DNA from: Chondrilla cf. caribensis
Lineage: Eukaryota > Porifera > Demospongiae > Chondrillida > Chondrillidae
Direction of reading: 5' to 3'
Assembly: GCA_964020155.1 (NCBI GenBank)
Contig: OZ026550.1
Coordinates: 3,140,852-3,204,851 of the forward strand
Length of the DNA stretch: 64,000 nt
Of this stretch, positions 11,789-24,100 are shown piece after piece. The number at the start of each line of letters is the position of its first letter. The first letter of the stretch is position 1. The notes under the pieces are model-generated. The model ran no database searches and was not told the DNA's origin. It saw only the letters and a list, made by a program, of their open reading frames with translations. The position numbers and the translations under genes were made by a program.

Positions 11789-13571
11789 GACAGACATAAT
11801 ACACACGTACGTACTTTTGTTTGCTTGTCCACTGCCTTACTGACTTACAGATCAAGGTAACCTCTCCAGCTAAACCACTACATGACAAAGGACACATTGA
11901 AATTAAATTTGGCAGCTGTGTACCTTACATAATAGAAGCCTTTGAAATGGAAGAGCCCATACATAATGAACAAACAAAACATACACTTACGTACTTTGGA
12001 TGCATTTTAGAGCCTTGATACAAACATTTCTCTGTGGGTGCAAACAGGAATAGCAGATCAGTACAATTAACACAAATATGGAAATAACAATTTAATGACA
12101 TGCATTAGGGGAAAGGCAAAATTGTGCAACTACAAACTATGACTTTGGTCAACTGTACAATTACACACACACATACGTACTATCCTTAGTAATGTGAAGA
12201 GTCATGATACTAGCAAGAGGACCTCGACTCAAGAAAATTAAAAACAAGTAACTGTTATTGAAGTAGCATATGAAGTACTACATGAAAAGGAAACATCAGG
12301 GTTTAAATAAACCAACCATACATTAACTACGATCAAAATTGTTTACAAAGTCACTCTTAGTCCCTAACTCTCCCTGTCACTATCACCACCATGCTATTGC
12401 AACCAATACAATTACTATGGATGGGAATACATGTGTACCCACAGGACCTGTTATAGAGACTGTCAATGTAAAAAGTGCTGCTGTAAATACAACATGGTCT
12501 GACTGCACCCTGCCTAATGAATACATACACATGCTGCTTAGTTTCAGTTGCACCAAATGCCATACTGTGCTCCTACTGTACACTATACAGATGAATTGGA
12601 GGCATAGTGACAAAGAAGCAAATGGTTGACAACATACTAATGTATGTGCATGAACATAATACAAGTCAGATACCAGCATGTACAGATGTGTAAACGAGGA
12701 AAAACCTTATCAATTGGTTTATATCAATTCACCATAGACACACAATCAAACACGTTAGCACCTATGGCAATAATGCATACTTGAAGTATCAAAACATTAC
12801 CATACAAATACTAGTCATTCTAACCACACACCTTTCTCATGTCAACAAAGGGTGAGAATGACAAAGTACAATACCAGCGTGCAAGATTCCAGTTTTTATA
12901 ATTATCAACTGAATACACTGACAGAAGGATGCCAGTGCACCTCTGACACTAGTATGCAATTTTAGACATACCTCCATCAAACCAGTAGTGGTTGCCTGCA
13001 CTGTCCTCACCCACATGCTGAAATGAACCCTACAGGATGGTTGGAAAACACAGATTGACAAATTCAACAGGAGATCCGAAACACCATCCTGATAAGCTTA
13101 CAAACTGGCAGTACAAAAGAGGGTAATATAACACTATACAACAAGGTCTGTAGCTTCATGAGGGCCCGCGATATATGGTTACTTCACAAAAAACCCGTTA
13201 CACTCTACACACACTGAACAAACCTGCAATGAAGACACCACGGTCTTTTCCTTGGGACGATTCCGCTTATTCGGGGATTTGACATCTGATGCAGATACTT
13301 TTGTGGGGTCACCGTTACATCGCTGGACATCATTATCCAGGCGTTCCGATTCTTTTCTTTCTTCAGGTTTAAAAGGCAACGCTTCGTCCGTACCAAGAGG
13401 GATCTCTGCTACAGAAGGTGATTTTTGGTATACTGCCGACTCTGAAGCTTTAGATACCACTTTCGTTGTATTATTGCTGTTCTGAGAGGACTCGACAGCC
13501 TGGGAAGGTATTGAATGAGGCTCCTCAGTCATTTCAGCGTCAGTGTTCATATTCATTGAATCAACAGACAT
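4601..13571 (-). CDS. BCL9/Legless-like protein with HD1-type motif (about 1221 aa)
   Basis: Six exons join in phase: 13571-13224, 11281-11192, 10012-9442, 9090-8042, 6738-6411 and 5880-4601. The sum is 3666 bases, 1221 codons plus stop. Most of the protein is low-complexity, rich in Ser, Pro, Gln and Met, like a transcription co-factor scaffold. Just after an acidic run, near residues 818-850, is VYVFSSRMANLAAKAV followed by ESITKWH. This closely follows the HD1 of BCL9/BCL9L/Legless (VYVFS..MAN.AA.AV....E.I...H), which binds the PHD finger of Pygopus in the Wnt enhanceosome. In vertebrate BCL9, HD1 lies near the N-terminus and is followed by the beta-catenin-binding HD2. Here HD1 is near the C-terminus and HD2 is not certain; [11 protein letters not shown] downstream is a weak candidate. 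A basic stretch PPRAKRRC in exon 5 could be a nuclear signal. The start is the first Met of the 5'-most exon; the 90-base exon 2 is the least certain. HD1 identity is well supported, orthology less so. Confidence 0.72.
6841..7477. mobile_element. Non-autonomous inverted-repeat element in a BCL9-like intron
   Basis: The left end GGTACTTTCAGTAAAAAACT at 6841 is mirrored by the right end, which finishes AGTTTTTTACTGAAAGTACC at 7477. The inverted repeat is about 24 bp, and GTAC flanks both sides. The interior has scattered TACGGGTT-like motifs and a 95-codon frame (6917-7204) rich in Arg and Lys that resembles no family I know. No transposase is visible. It is probably a MITE-type element. Confidence 0.6.
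9178..9226. repeat. Perfect 21-bp hairpin
   Basis: CACCAAGATAAAGTGTGTAT plus one T (9178-9198) is followed by a 7-base loop and its exact reverse complement (9206-9226). It lies in the intron between exons 4 and 3 of the BCL9-like gene. It may be the relic of a small transposon or a transcribed hairpin. Confidence 0.7.
11579..11786. repeat. (CA)n microsatellite, interrupted by ATGCATGCA units
   Basis: About 200 bases of CA dinucleotides are broken twice by the same CATGCATGCACACACATGCA block, which suggests duplication of a segment within the array. It lies in intron 1 of the BCL9-like gene. The open frames across it on both strands are artefacts of the repeat. Confidence 0.95.
11807..13223. 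other. Rest of BCL9-like intron 1, no gene seen
   Basis: About 1.4 kb between the CA array and exon 1. Short frames occur on both strands but none has a recognisable motif or paired splice sites. I see nothing else in it. Confidence 0.5.
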
Positions 13572-14065
13572 ATTAGCTTCGCGCGGACGTATTCACCTTA
13601 AAAAAGCTATTAGTCACAAATAAAGGATATGAAAGTAGAGCGATATTCAAATGTAACATTGATATTTTTGAAAACAAACCTGTCCTTAGTCCTACACGGC
13701 AGCCATTTTTCGTTAGACTCGTACTTTAGGAAGCAAAAATCAATCAGGCAGCCCATGAGGTAGAATTATGCATAGGTCAGCAACGAGTGTTAATTGGTTA
13801 TTCGTGAACAAAGAATTGATAGTGTAGTATAGGTTACAGATTACGGATTTTCAGTACCGATCAAGAACAACATTAATTTCCCTGCACTTGGAGACACGTG
13901 TTTGTCCTACTAAATTTTATTGACATTCTTGCGGTGTTACGGTAAACAAATAGGCCTATGACGTATTAGACGTTGTGGGCTATTTGTGGAAATAAGGGGC
14001 TCTCCCACGTCCATTCTGCACTCTCATCGTTTCACCATAGAAGCTCGAACGCTTACACCATCAAG
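13572..14065. promoter_or_regulatory. Shared 494-bp gap between divergent genes (BCL9-like and Death-ankyrin)
   Basis: The two start codons point away from each other with 494 bp between them. No exon signal is present, so both 5' UTRs and both promoters must lie here or overlap into the genes. No clear TATA box is seen. A bidirectional promoter is inferred from geometry only. Confidence 0.5.
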
Positions 14066-15019
14066 ATGTCTTTGCAGAATGGTGAATTCCTAGACCCTGG
14101 GAGTTTGAGAAAAGGTATAGGTGAAACGTTAACTTTATTTACATGCTTCACGTACACTGGTACCCACAGTTATTCAGGGTCTATTGTCAGTGCGCTTCTA
14201 GTCATCGAAGCTAGTCAATGAGTTTATGTTGTTCGATTTCGTGGTATTGTAGCTCTGTCTCGCGGAAACTGTCCATAAAACGTTGTTCATACGTACCTTG
14301 ATTTGATTTCACATCTTGAAATGTGTTTAGTATTATCCTTCAAATACCCAACATAATGTTGTATTACAGGCTATCCTTGTTGGCTAGGAGGGCTCATACA
14401 CACCTATACCTCACGGTTAACCTATTTCAAAACCCGTTTTACGTACGTAGCTACTGTGATAGCTTTTAAAACTATAATGGTTAAATTTTGTGATGTGTAT
14501 GTATATGTCTACATGTGTGAATAGAAACATTATGTTCGTGCCTAAATAGTAGGATTCCTGGATAAAATACGTATATCAGGAAACTATTACGGATGTATTT
14601 GACCTCTTTTACTTGTGTATGAATCATGTTATTAGACTGAATGAAAAGTATCCTCTTTATTGTATTGTCTTCTGTTTACAGATATAGAAGAGAAAATGGC
14701 ATATGGAATACGAAAACACAATTTGTACCATTATTTGCCATCTTTAGCCAGCGAACTGAATATACCGGATAGTTTTCATGCCCTTAAATCCCACAATGTC
14801 CCTGAGGAAAAGTTGTTTCCTGGTCTATTAAAAGATTGGAAAAGTAGAAATGGCAAAGATCTTTCTCCTTTAGAACTTTTAAGTGCTATTGCTAAAGTAA
14901 GAGGAATGGGGGTGATCTTCCACCATGTTGCCAGCAGTACCGGTGAGGATTCATGAATATAAAATTATGTTTGTATAGGTACAGTATGTGTGTATGTACC
15001 TGTGTGTGTGTGTGTGTGT

Positions 15020-15101
<82 letters not shown>

Positions 15102-18100
15102 CTTGAAATTTATCATAACAGCTTTTGTTCTGTAGGATGTTTAAGATCAGTGTATGCTAACAGTTTAAGAGAGCATATCGGAAAGCACTGGGTTCAGTTA
15201 GCTTTGCATTTGGGATTCAATCGCACAACGGTTGATGATGTTCTTGTACGTCATAAGGATAACCTTCATTCACAGCTCTCAGAATTTTTGGAAATGATTG
15301 CCATTCCAGACATAGGCAACAGTACAATGGCTCTTATTCTAGTGGCACTCCATGCAGCAGATCTCCTGAGTGTGGAGAAAGAAGTGTTCCTGGAATCGCA
15401 GAAGAGAGGTTAGTTACAGAATTAACACTACGTAGTACACACTATCCACTACTACTATTCAAAATATTGATAGCACTGAACCTGGCAAACCACACTACAC
15501 TAAGATGCATATGGGTTAAAATACTACTCTTTGAACAGGCCTGTGATAATATGAAAGCTGTCTGTTCTCTGCTACTCTTTCCTTGAAAACCATCCATCTC
15601 AGCGACTTCATCTATCAGTGGTATTCTTAAGTGTTCCCACGCAGGCCACTGCAGCAACCAGTGGCAGATATCTACTTCATCATCCTCAAATTCTTTGCAT
15701 ATTTGTCTTTCCCTCTCCACTCCTTTCCACCTTCCCATCTCGATCTGGAACGGTGCTGTTTCTCCTCTCAACTTAACTAGCATCCTTCTTGCTCTCTTGC
15801 TTCTTACATCTGTACAGCTAGAATCAATCCCCAGTTCTGCCATCTGCTTCATCATACACAGCTTCGGCTTCTCCTCCAATTCAGGGGGAATACTGTCTAT
15901 TGTGTGTGTGTACGTTTTTAAACTCTGGGTATATCATCATAATCAGCACACATGCATATTTTAGATATTTGTTCATATCATTGTGTCATGTGTGGTGGAA
16001 TTGTTATGTTCTCATAATATCAGGATTCTTGGATGAACATGGTCATGTTATTGACAGTAGTCACTCCAAATCAGGTATGTTAAACTGCAAATAAAGGAGT
16101 GTTTGTGTAGTATTGTACGTACATGTACATGATTTCCTGTTCTATTACAGAGGGTACTGCTTATGCTGACCTGCGCTCAAGTGATCCTTCCTATCAAGAA
16201 GAAGTGGTAAGTCAAATATTATGCACTTAATTTCAACTTTGCAGATCTATCATCGAACTGTATCTTACATGAAGACAATAAAATCAATGGAGATTACAAG
16301 GAATGATATTTAGAAGTGCAGTAATCAAATATAGGAATATTTTCACTATGCCATAAATGCTATTTTGTACGCGTATGGTGGACTACAGATATGTGGTACA
16401 TTGGACCATTCGACATTTGTAAACCAAATTTGATTCTCTGAGTTCAATCCTTATGTAAACCATACATAATATACACTTTGTGTAACTTAAGTACATTCTT
16501 AAGCCCATCATTTTATTCTTCGTTCTTTTCTATTTGCCTGATATGTAGAGACAACCAAGTGGAATGTCTTCCTTGTTTTCAAGGTATGCTTCCTGCATTT
16601 AACAAGTTTTCATTGGTTAGGTGTAGAAACCCTCGGTCTATTGTTTTTTGTTCAATTGTTTACACATAGACTCAAGTGTACACTTGTATGTGTATTTATA
16701 ATATATGCACATGCACATGCATAATATGTACGTATATACGTACTGTACGTACACTATAAGCATGCTACTGTTGAATGTGGATTATTCCTTACAGGGCTGA
16801 TGCTGTGGGTGAAAGTAGTGTATCTGCTGGTCATGAACCTCTAGACACTACAGAGAGTGATACCACTAACACTAAAAGTACTCCTCCAGTGCCAACTGGA
16901 GAGAACATTGCTACTAAAGAAACAACAACAGTGAGGGGGTCGATGATGGTGTTGAAAGACTGTTATGAACACTGATAATGATGTTGTCTTCATAATTGCA
17001 GGCTTCAAAGTGCCTCCAAGAATCACTGGAACCCACGCAACATATTCCTGATATGGAGGTAATGTTTGTTACATGTATAAATATATTGTTATTATTAATA
17101 ATAATGCATGATGTTTCAATTGTATTACATTTCAAATCAATTTCAATTATAATATATTATATACGTATATTGTATGTAGAAAACAATAGTATTATAATTT
17201 TACTGTATGTAATACATAGGAGATTGTTTGCACTCACTGAAGTTTGTGGCAATATAATCTGTACTTAAACTACTACTGTATAAAATGTTAGGTATTGTGT
17301 GTTTCAAAACTTTTGTGATGTGTACGTATCACGGCATGGCAAATATTGTATACCCTCTAAATATTTAAACAGACTGCCATCACAGCCCTAGACGAGAAAC
17401 AAGATGAAGAATTTATCATTGGACTACTTGCCTCTGATCCTCAACAAATATACACTAAAACAAAGGTTCATCATGTTTACTTTATATAGCATTGGCGAAT
17501 GTCTTTGTTTTTCTCTTTGTTTAGTATCCATTATGATTTTAAGAATACATTTTTAATTTCATGTCTTTATCAATTACAGTTATTACAGTAGTTGCTCTCT
17601 ATTTTCAGGATGGAAGAAGTCCTCTACATCTGGCAGCTGCAGCAGGATACGTAGTTTTATGTAGCTATCTTCAGGACAAACTGGGATCAGATATGAAGGA
17701 TTATGTAAATTCTAGAGATAAAGTAAATGCCATAACAATAATATTTTGATGTTAATGTAATGTATATTGTATAAAACGTGTGCATTCAGTATGTTATGCT
17801 ACATCTTTGGCACGTATGTCATGCATATGCTGTGTACTCTGTGCACGTGTGTATCTGCATTTGTATATTATGTGTGCAAACAAAGAATGCTACAATGAAG
17901 TTACCTTTTGCTCATGCTATAGTGTATTTATGTCCTCCTCAGAATGGGATGACAGCCCTAATGATGGCATGTGAGCATGATCAAATGGAAGTTGTGAAAA
18001 AATTACTAGAGATGAAAGCTGACCCAAACATCCTGGATAATGTGCGTATTGTATATATGTGTATGTGAGAAGTAGTTACGTAGAAATACGTATATATGTT

Positions 18101-21100
18101 TTATTATATTAAAATTGTACAAGCTTTCTTCATTGAGAAATGTCATTTGTGCACTTTTACGTAAAGTAGATTGCTACTCATCTCCGCAGCTTGGAAGATC
18201 CTGTCTCCACCTCATGTCAACAGCAAGAAATGCTGAAATGATCCGTCTCTTGTGTTCACATGATGCCAGTCCACATTGTTGTGACAATGTACGTGTGTAA
18301 GACTAGTATGGATATGTATAAACATAGGCACAATTAAGTTACGTGCATGCTTTTGTGCAGTTAGAAATGGATGATAATGGTTTGTATTGTTATAGTGCTA
18401 TTGTGTACACATTTCCCCCTGTAGGAGACTAGAATCCCACCTTTAACTGTTGCAGCTTTATTTGGTGACTTACCATCAGTGAAAGCTTTGATGGAATTTG
18501 GAGCCAATCCCAATTATCCTAAAAGTGTATGCAAGTCTTATTCACTACGTAATGTATTTTGTGGATTGCTCTTTGTAATTGGTTCCCATTTGATTACATG
18601 GGATATTCAAAGGAAATGATGTACTGAAGACTAGTATTATGTTCTGTATACGTATACATATATTATGTGCAATATCTTGGGACTCCTATACTGCAGTTTT
18701 CTCATCTCTACAGTCTCTCCTGCCACCAATACTGGCAGCTGCTCAAGAAGGAAAGGCACACATTGTTCAGTTCTTGTTAAAAAGTGGTGCTGATCCTTCC
18801 ATTGGCAATCCAGTAAGTTCAGTAGAATGTAAATCATTAATAATATGATGAGTGCCGTTGATCAATTGTTGTACTTGCACATACAATGAATTGAATCTAA
18901 TTTTTTATCTATTTACATAGTATGGATATAGTGCACTTCACTTTGCTGCATTCAGAAAACACTATGATGTTGTGAAATGCATCCTCCAAAAAGACCCATC
19001 CCCGGATATTCTTACGGAGGTATTATGCTAGCACTCATATACATGAAGCACCTGTTTTGTACTTCTTGTATGTACGTAAGTGTATTTTTTTGCTTTAAAT
19101 GTGTTTGTTGTAAATGTGATAGGAGAATGCTACTCCCCTCATGTGTGCGGCTGCTAGTGGAAGTGCTGATATTGTGAAAGCTCTTATTGAGAGTGGTGCA
19201 CAAGTGGATGCTGTTAGGGTATGTGAAAATCATGCATGAGTGCCTTAACAGTATTCCTTGTATTGTGTTCCCACTGTACAGATACATAGTACCATGTCCT
19301 GGACCACTCTATATTTTGTTAACTGACATGGTTTATATTACATACACAGTACAATGACTGTTGAAGGTAGGGACACACCTGACAATTTTCAAAATACGTA
19401 TGTACATACTTTCAATATCACTTTCAATACTTTACATGCAAACACAATGTATTTATAGTGTATACATATGAACACACGCATATTATTAGGAGAAGAACCA
19501 ATCTACATTACTCAAAATGGCTGTGTTACTCATAATGGCACAGTATTCATCTTACCTTTAAATAGTCCTTGGGTTCATCCTCAACCATTGAGAACTGGAA
19601 CCTCACCCAACACATAAAACAGCAGTGTATTGTACGCATGTCTCCTAAAATTAATGACGACTTACATATATATGTATACTGTAGTGCCCAAGAACATAGA
19701 GTTGCGTTATCTCATAGTCTAGATGTAATTGGTCTATCATCGTGTACTCTTTGCTTCTCTTTCTATCTGTTCATTTGGTTAACCTGTGCTATTGATTCTT
19801 AGACTGTCAAGGCACCAACAGGTAAAATACAGGTATCTCCAGTGGCTGAGGCAGCTTTGAGTACTCATTTTGGTGTTGTGAAGGTTCTGCTTGAACACAA
19901 TGCATATATCCACCACTTGAGTGGAGTGAGTTGATCAGACAGTGTACTATCCTGTATGTACAGATTATTTGTATTGGAGTGTATGTTGGAGGTGCACCAA
20001 TACAGATTTACTGATATTCCAATAACCATTAAGACGGGCTCAGTATAGGCCCAAACCAATAGCTGATCCAATACCATATGTACTAGATTGGTAGTACAAG
20101 TATTTTGGTGGTTTTGCTTTAGCAAGAAACAGATATACCACACTAACCACTTGGATATGGGATATTCCCAAATAATCCCAAAATTAATGGGCTTGTCTTG
20201 GACATTTGTGTACCTTAAGAAACTTCAAAAGAATGACCCAGTAAAATTCTTATGCACGTGGGCAATTCTTTGTCAGTTATGTCAATAAACTTACAGCTGA
20301 TATGGATATGAGAGACTGTTGGCTGATTGGCTGATAACCTTATCAGTTAACCCTAGAATATACTGTATTGATTAGTGTGCAGATCTCTGTAACATAATAG
20401 TTTTTCATTGACATACGTAATTCTAGTCTAAAGCATGTTGCTTATGTACTGTTCCCTGTTCTTCAGGGTGTTCATTCTGTACTGGAGTTTGCCTGTGTTG
20501 GAGGAGAGCCTGAGATTGTGCAACTCATTGTTGACAAATTTGACAGTTACGAAGACATCAGTGAGGTATAGGGCTTTGATCGTGATGTCAATATGTATCA
20601 GCATGTTGTATATAATATACAGTACCTACAGTATAATGGTCATTATTACTCTTCTCATACATTGTCTTCCATTGATTTTTTACAGTTTGAGCTTGCAATT
20701 ATTCGAGCTGTGGCAGCAGGCAACTTCAAATGTGCAAAAGTGATAGTTGACAAAGTTGGACTGGTTAGGGACCTGTACATAATATGTAACCCATATACAT
20801 AGTACATATACATAGGTACCTGGAAATTACATTATACGTACTTGTGTAGATGGTGTGTGTTCATATTTTACAATAGTGTTCACACAACTGTTGAGGATGT
20901 TGTATGTTTAGTGTATGGCTCTATGTAATTTTTATCAATGGCACCCCATTCAGCAAGCACTATGGGATGCTGCAACCTCTACCACTGGCAAAGAACAACT
21001 AGCAGATGCCCTATGTCGCTATAGTGATGTAAGTGTTTTACAATAATATTTATATGTAATGGATTATTGTAATTATTGAATAATATTTATATGTGCTAGG

Positions 21101-24100
21101 AATTTAGCACTGTTTTGAGTTAAAATGGTCTTATTTCAAATTGCAGGTGCTAAAAGGACAGCACAAGCACTTGCCAAATGTTGGAAATGAGGTGTGTAGT
21201 GTAGGTGGTTAGTTAACTGATTTGATGTATCCAACAAATTAGTGCAAGCACATGTATACACATATCTAGGTTGTTGGGTAGAGTGGACAGTTAAACATGT
21301 ATCTGCCTTATCAATAATATGTCTGTCTACCTTTCCGTATTTTATTGCATGCATAATGGATATTCCTCACTACAGACTGTAGTATGATACATATACATAC
21401 ATAGTGTGTATGTAGTATGTGTGTAGTACAGTGTGTAACTGTTGCATAGATGGTGAGGACTGTTGGCACAACTGAAGACATATTTCTTCAAACACGGACT
21501 CAATTGCTATCTGTACCAGCCTATGTGGACAGTATCAAAAATACCTTACTGTTCAAAGTGAGTATAGTTCTTCTCAATATAGCATAGACATATGTTAGAG
21601 TGGTATCCTGCCTAGGTGTGCCACAGCAAATGTGTAAGGTGCTGACTAATTATCAAGAGTGAAGAATATATGCTGCGGCACACCTATATAGGCAGTATCA
21701 TATCTATTACACATACAGCAAGTACTAAGTACTGTACATGTACAGTTTATATGTAATAGTTATATCCTGGCGTGGTGATTGATAGACAATTTATACTGCA
21801 CATATCCACATAGTCCAATACAACATATTATATGCGCTAGAAATGTGTTTACTAATTTCCTGCCTTGTTCTCACGCAATTAATCCTAACAATGAAACCTG
21901 TCAGGTGACCTGTACTGTATCACTGACCTGTGCTACATGGCTTATGTATGCACAGTTTTTCCTTTGATCCACCCCTCAACCAGGATGCAAGTACTACTAT
22001 ACCATTAATAATGTGTCGTTCTACATAATGTTATTATCAATAGTGGATCTGCAATTACGTATTGGAATATTTTGATTCACTTCACTGAAGCTCAACATCA
22101 ACAAGTTTACTCATTTTATATGTAATTCAGTGATATCGAGTCATTTCGGCTGTACAATACATAACTGTACATGTGTAATACTTTTATTATACAAACTGGC
22201 ACAACAAACATTTCATATTACCAGAACAAATTGTTGTTTTCTGTACCTTCAGCCATTGTCAGTAGTTAGTGAAGAAAAGAAACTTCTTGTTGATGTCTGT
22301 TTGCACATTCTGCACCACAGTGGAGACAAAGTGAGTATTTTTGCAAGAAATTCAATTTACTGAATCTATCTACAGTATACGTAAATTGTATGTAAATTTT
22401 GAACTAATACATACTTAAAAAAGTACTTCTATAGTTTTGATACATGTTTTGTCTTTTCTCAATTAGGCAGAATTATATACTACTGCATCAGAAGCAGACT
22501 GTGAGAATGTTGTTACTTTTCTCAATGATTATTTTGGAAAGGAAACAGTAAGTTACTGTTTCAATATATGTAACATTTGAGATTGATTGAGTTGTTACTG
22601 TCAATCCTTCAGTTGACCGAAGCTGAGGCAAGTACATTTTTGCGTAGTATTCAAGCAGGTGATCCCAGTCCTCTGCAATTTCTGGCTACCAGAACAAACG
22701 TAGTGAGTTATAGAATTAGGAATATGATACACACATATTGTGTGTATGTGTGTATATACCTTTCAATACATTGCTATGAAGTACTGTAATAACATGTATG
22801 TACATACATATGCACTCATATAGGACTCGCTTTGGGACATGGCAGAGAGCACTTGCAAAGAAAGTGTTGCACAGTTTTTTGCTGAAGTATGTATGTATAT
22901 GTGTAAAACTGTATATGATTCCACATTGTGTATACACTGTCATGCTCAAGCTCATGACAACATACATGCATGCATACTACCTTACCCATGTACCTTACTC
23001 ATTCTTTCAAACCAAGGTTTGATGTAGGAGATAGGCAGTGTGGGCATGTCCCCCGCTACATGTTGCTCGTTAAATTTTATCCTCAGGCTCATTTCAGCAA
23101 GTTTCCTCGTTCGTTCAGTAAAGTTAATACTCCTAGGCTCGTTGTTTTGGCAAGTTTCCTATTTCGTTCGTTCGTTCTGTAGATATTCTAAGGCTCTTGG
23201 TTCCGGCAAGTTTCCTCATTCGTTCGGTAAATACGTATAATCCAAGGTTCGTGGGTTTGGCAAGTTTCCCTTGTTCGTTCGGAAAATATTCGGAGGCTTT
23301 TGGGTTCGGCAAGCTTCCTCGTTCGCTCGGTAAATACTCCGAGGCTCGTGGGTTCGGCGAGTTTCGTCGTTCGCTCAGTAACTATCCGAAGCTTGTTAGA
23401 TTAAATAATGCCACTTACAAAAACTGGGGTACATCACAAATGTACCCCAGTACATCGCGAATGTACTCCTGTCGGTGCTTTTGTAGTTGATTGAAAACGC
23501 CCACACATCGGGGTACATCTACTACATATGCCCTGCTAACTAATTACTCATAATATACTTTGCTTGACGCAACTAGGACACTTGAAAGATAGTTTATACT
23601 TTTGTTGTACTAAAGTACATACTTCATCTTCTACGTTGACTGAAAAAAACTTCACAGCCAACAAGACCCTATTTATGCAATGCTTTTTCTCACTTTTACC
23701 AAATATTGTAAGCATAAAACAGTATAATTGAAAACCCTGAATATTATCAATTATATATACCCTCAATATTATCAATATTATCAGTTTATTCATTTGTTTT
23801 TTTTGTTTTTTTTTTGTTTTTAGACACAAGCAAGAAGCCAAAAGTGTGAGTTTCCATCACTACAACAGTCGTTAGTTTATATCAACACATGCACATGACA
23901 AGGAAACTTTGTATTTGACAATTTATCTTGTACGTACAACCTACAGAATAATGGTAATATAATAATATTATTATTGTTATTTTCATCTCATAGATAATTG
24001 TTCTGCTTACATAAATGTAAGAAGAGTTTTCAACGAGTCTCTGATGATGGCTTTAATGAAAAAAATTAAGAATGTTAGTCAAGAAAGTTTGGGGGACTCC

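Noticed and set aside
11444..11897. Long open frames on both strands reading HTHTHT or VCVCVC
   Set aside because: Produced by the CA/TG dinucleotide repeat; same for 14892-15413, 29236-30305, 35100-35870 and 37296-37959 outside their real exons.
15442..15879. 145-codon minus-strand frame (IDSSCTDVRSKRARRMLVKL)
   Set aside because: Lies in an intron of the Death-ankyrin gene. It reads somewhat protein-like, but no family, start context or splice partner was found; could be an old insertion.
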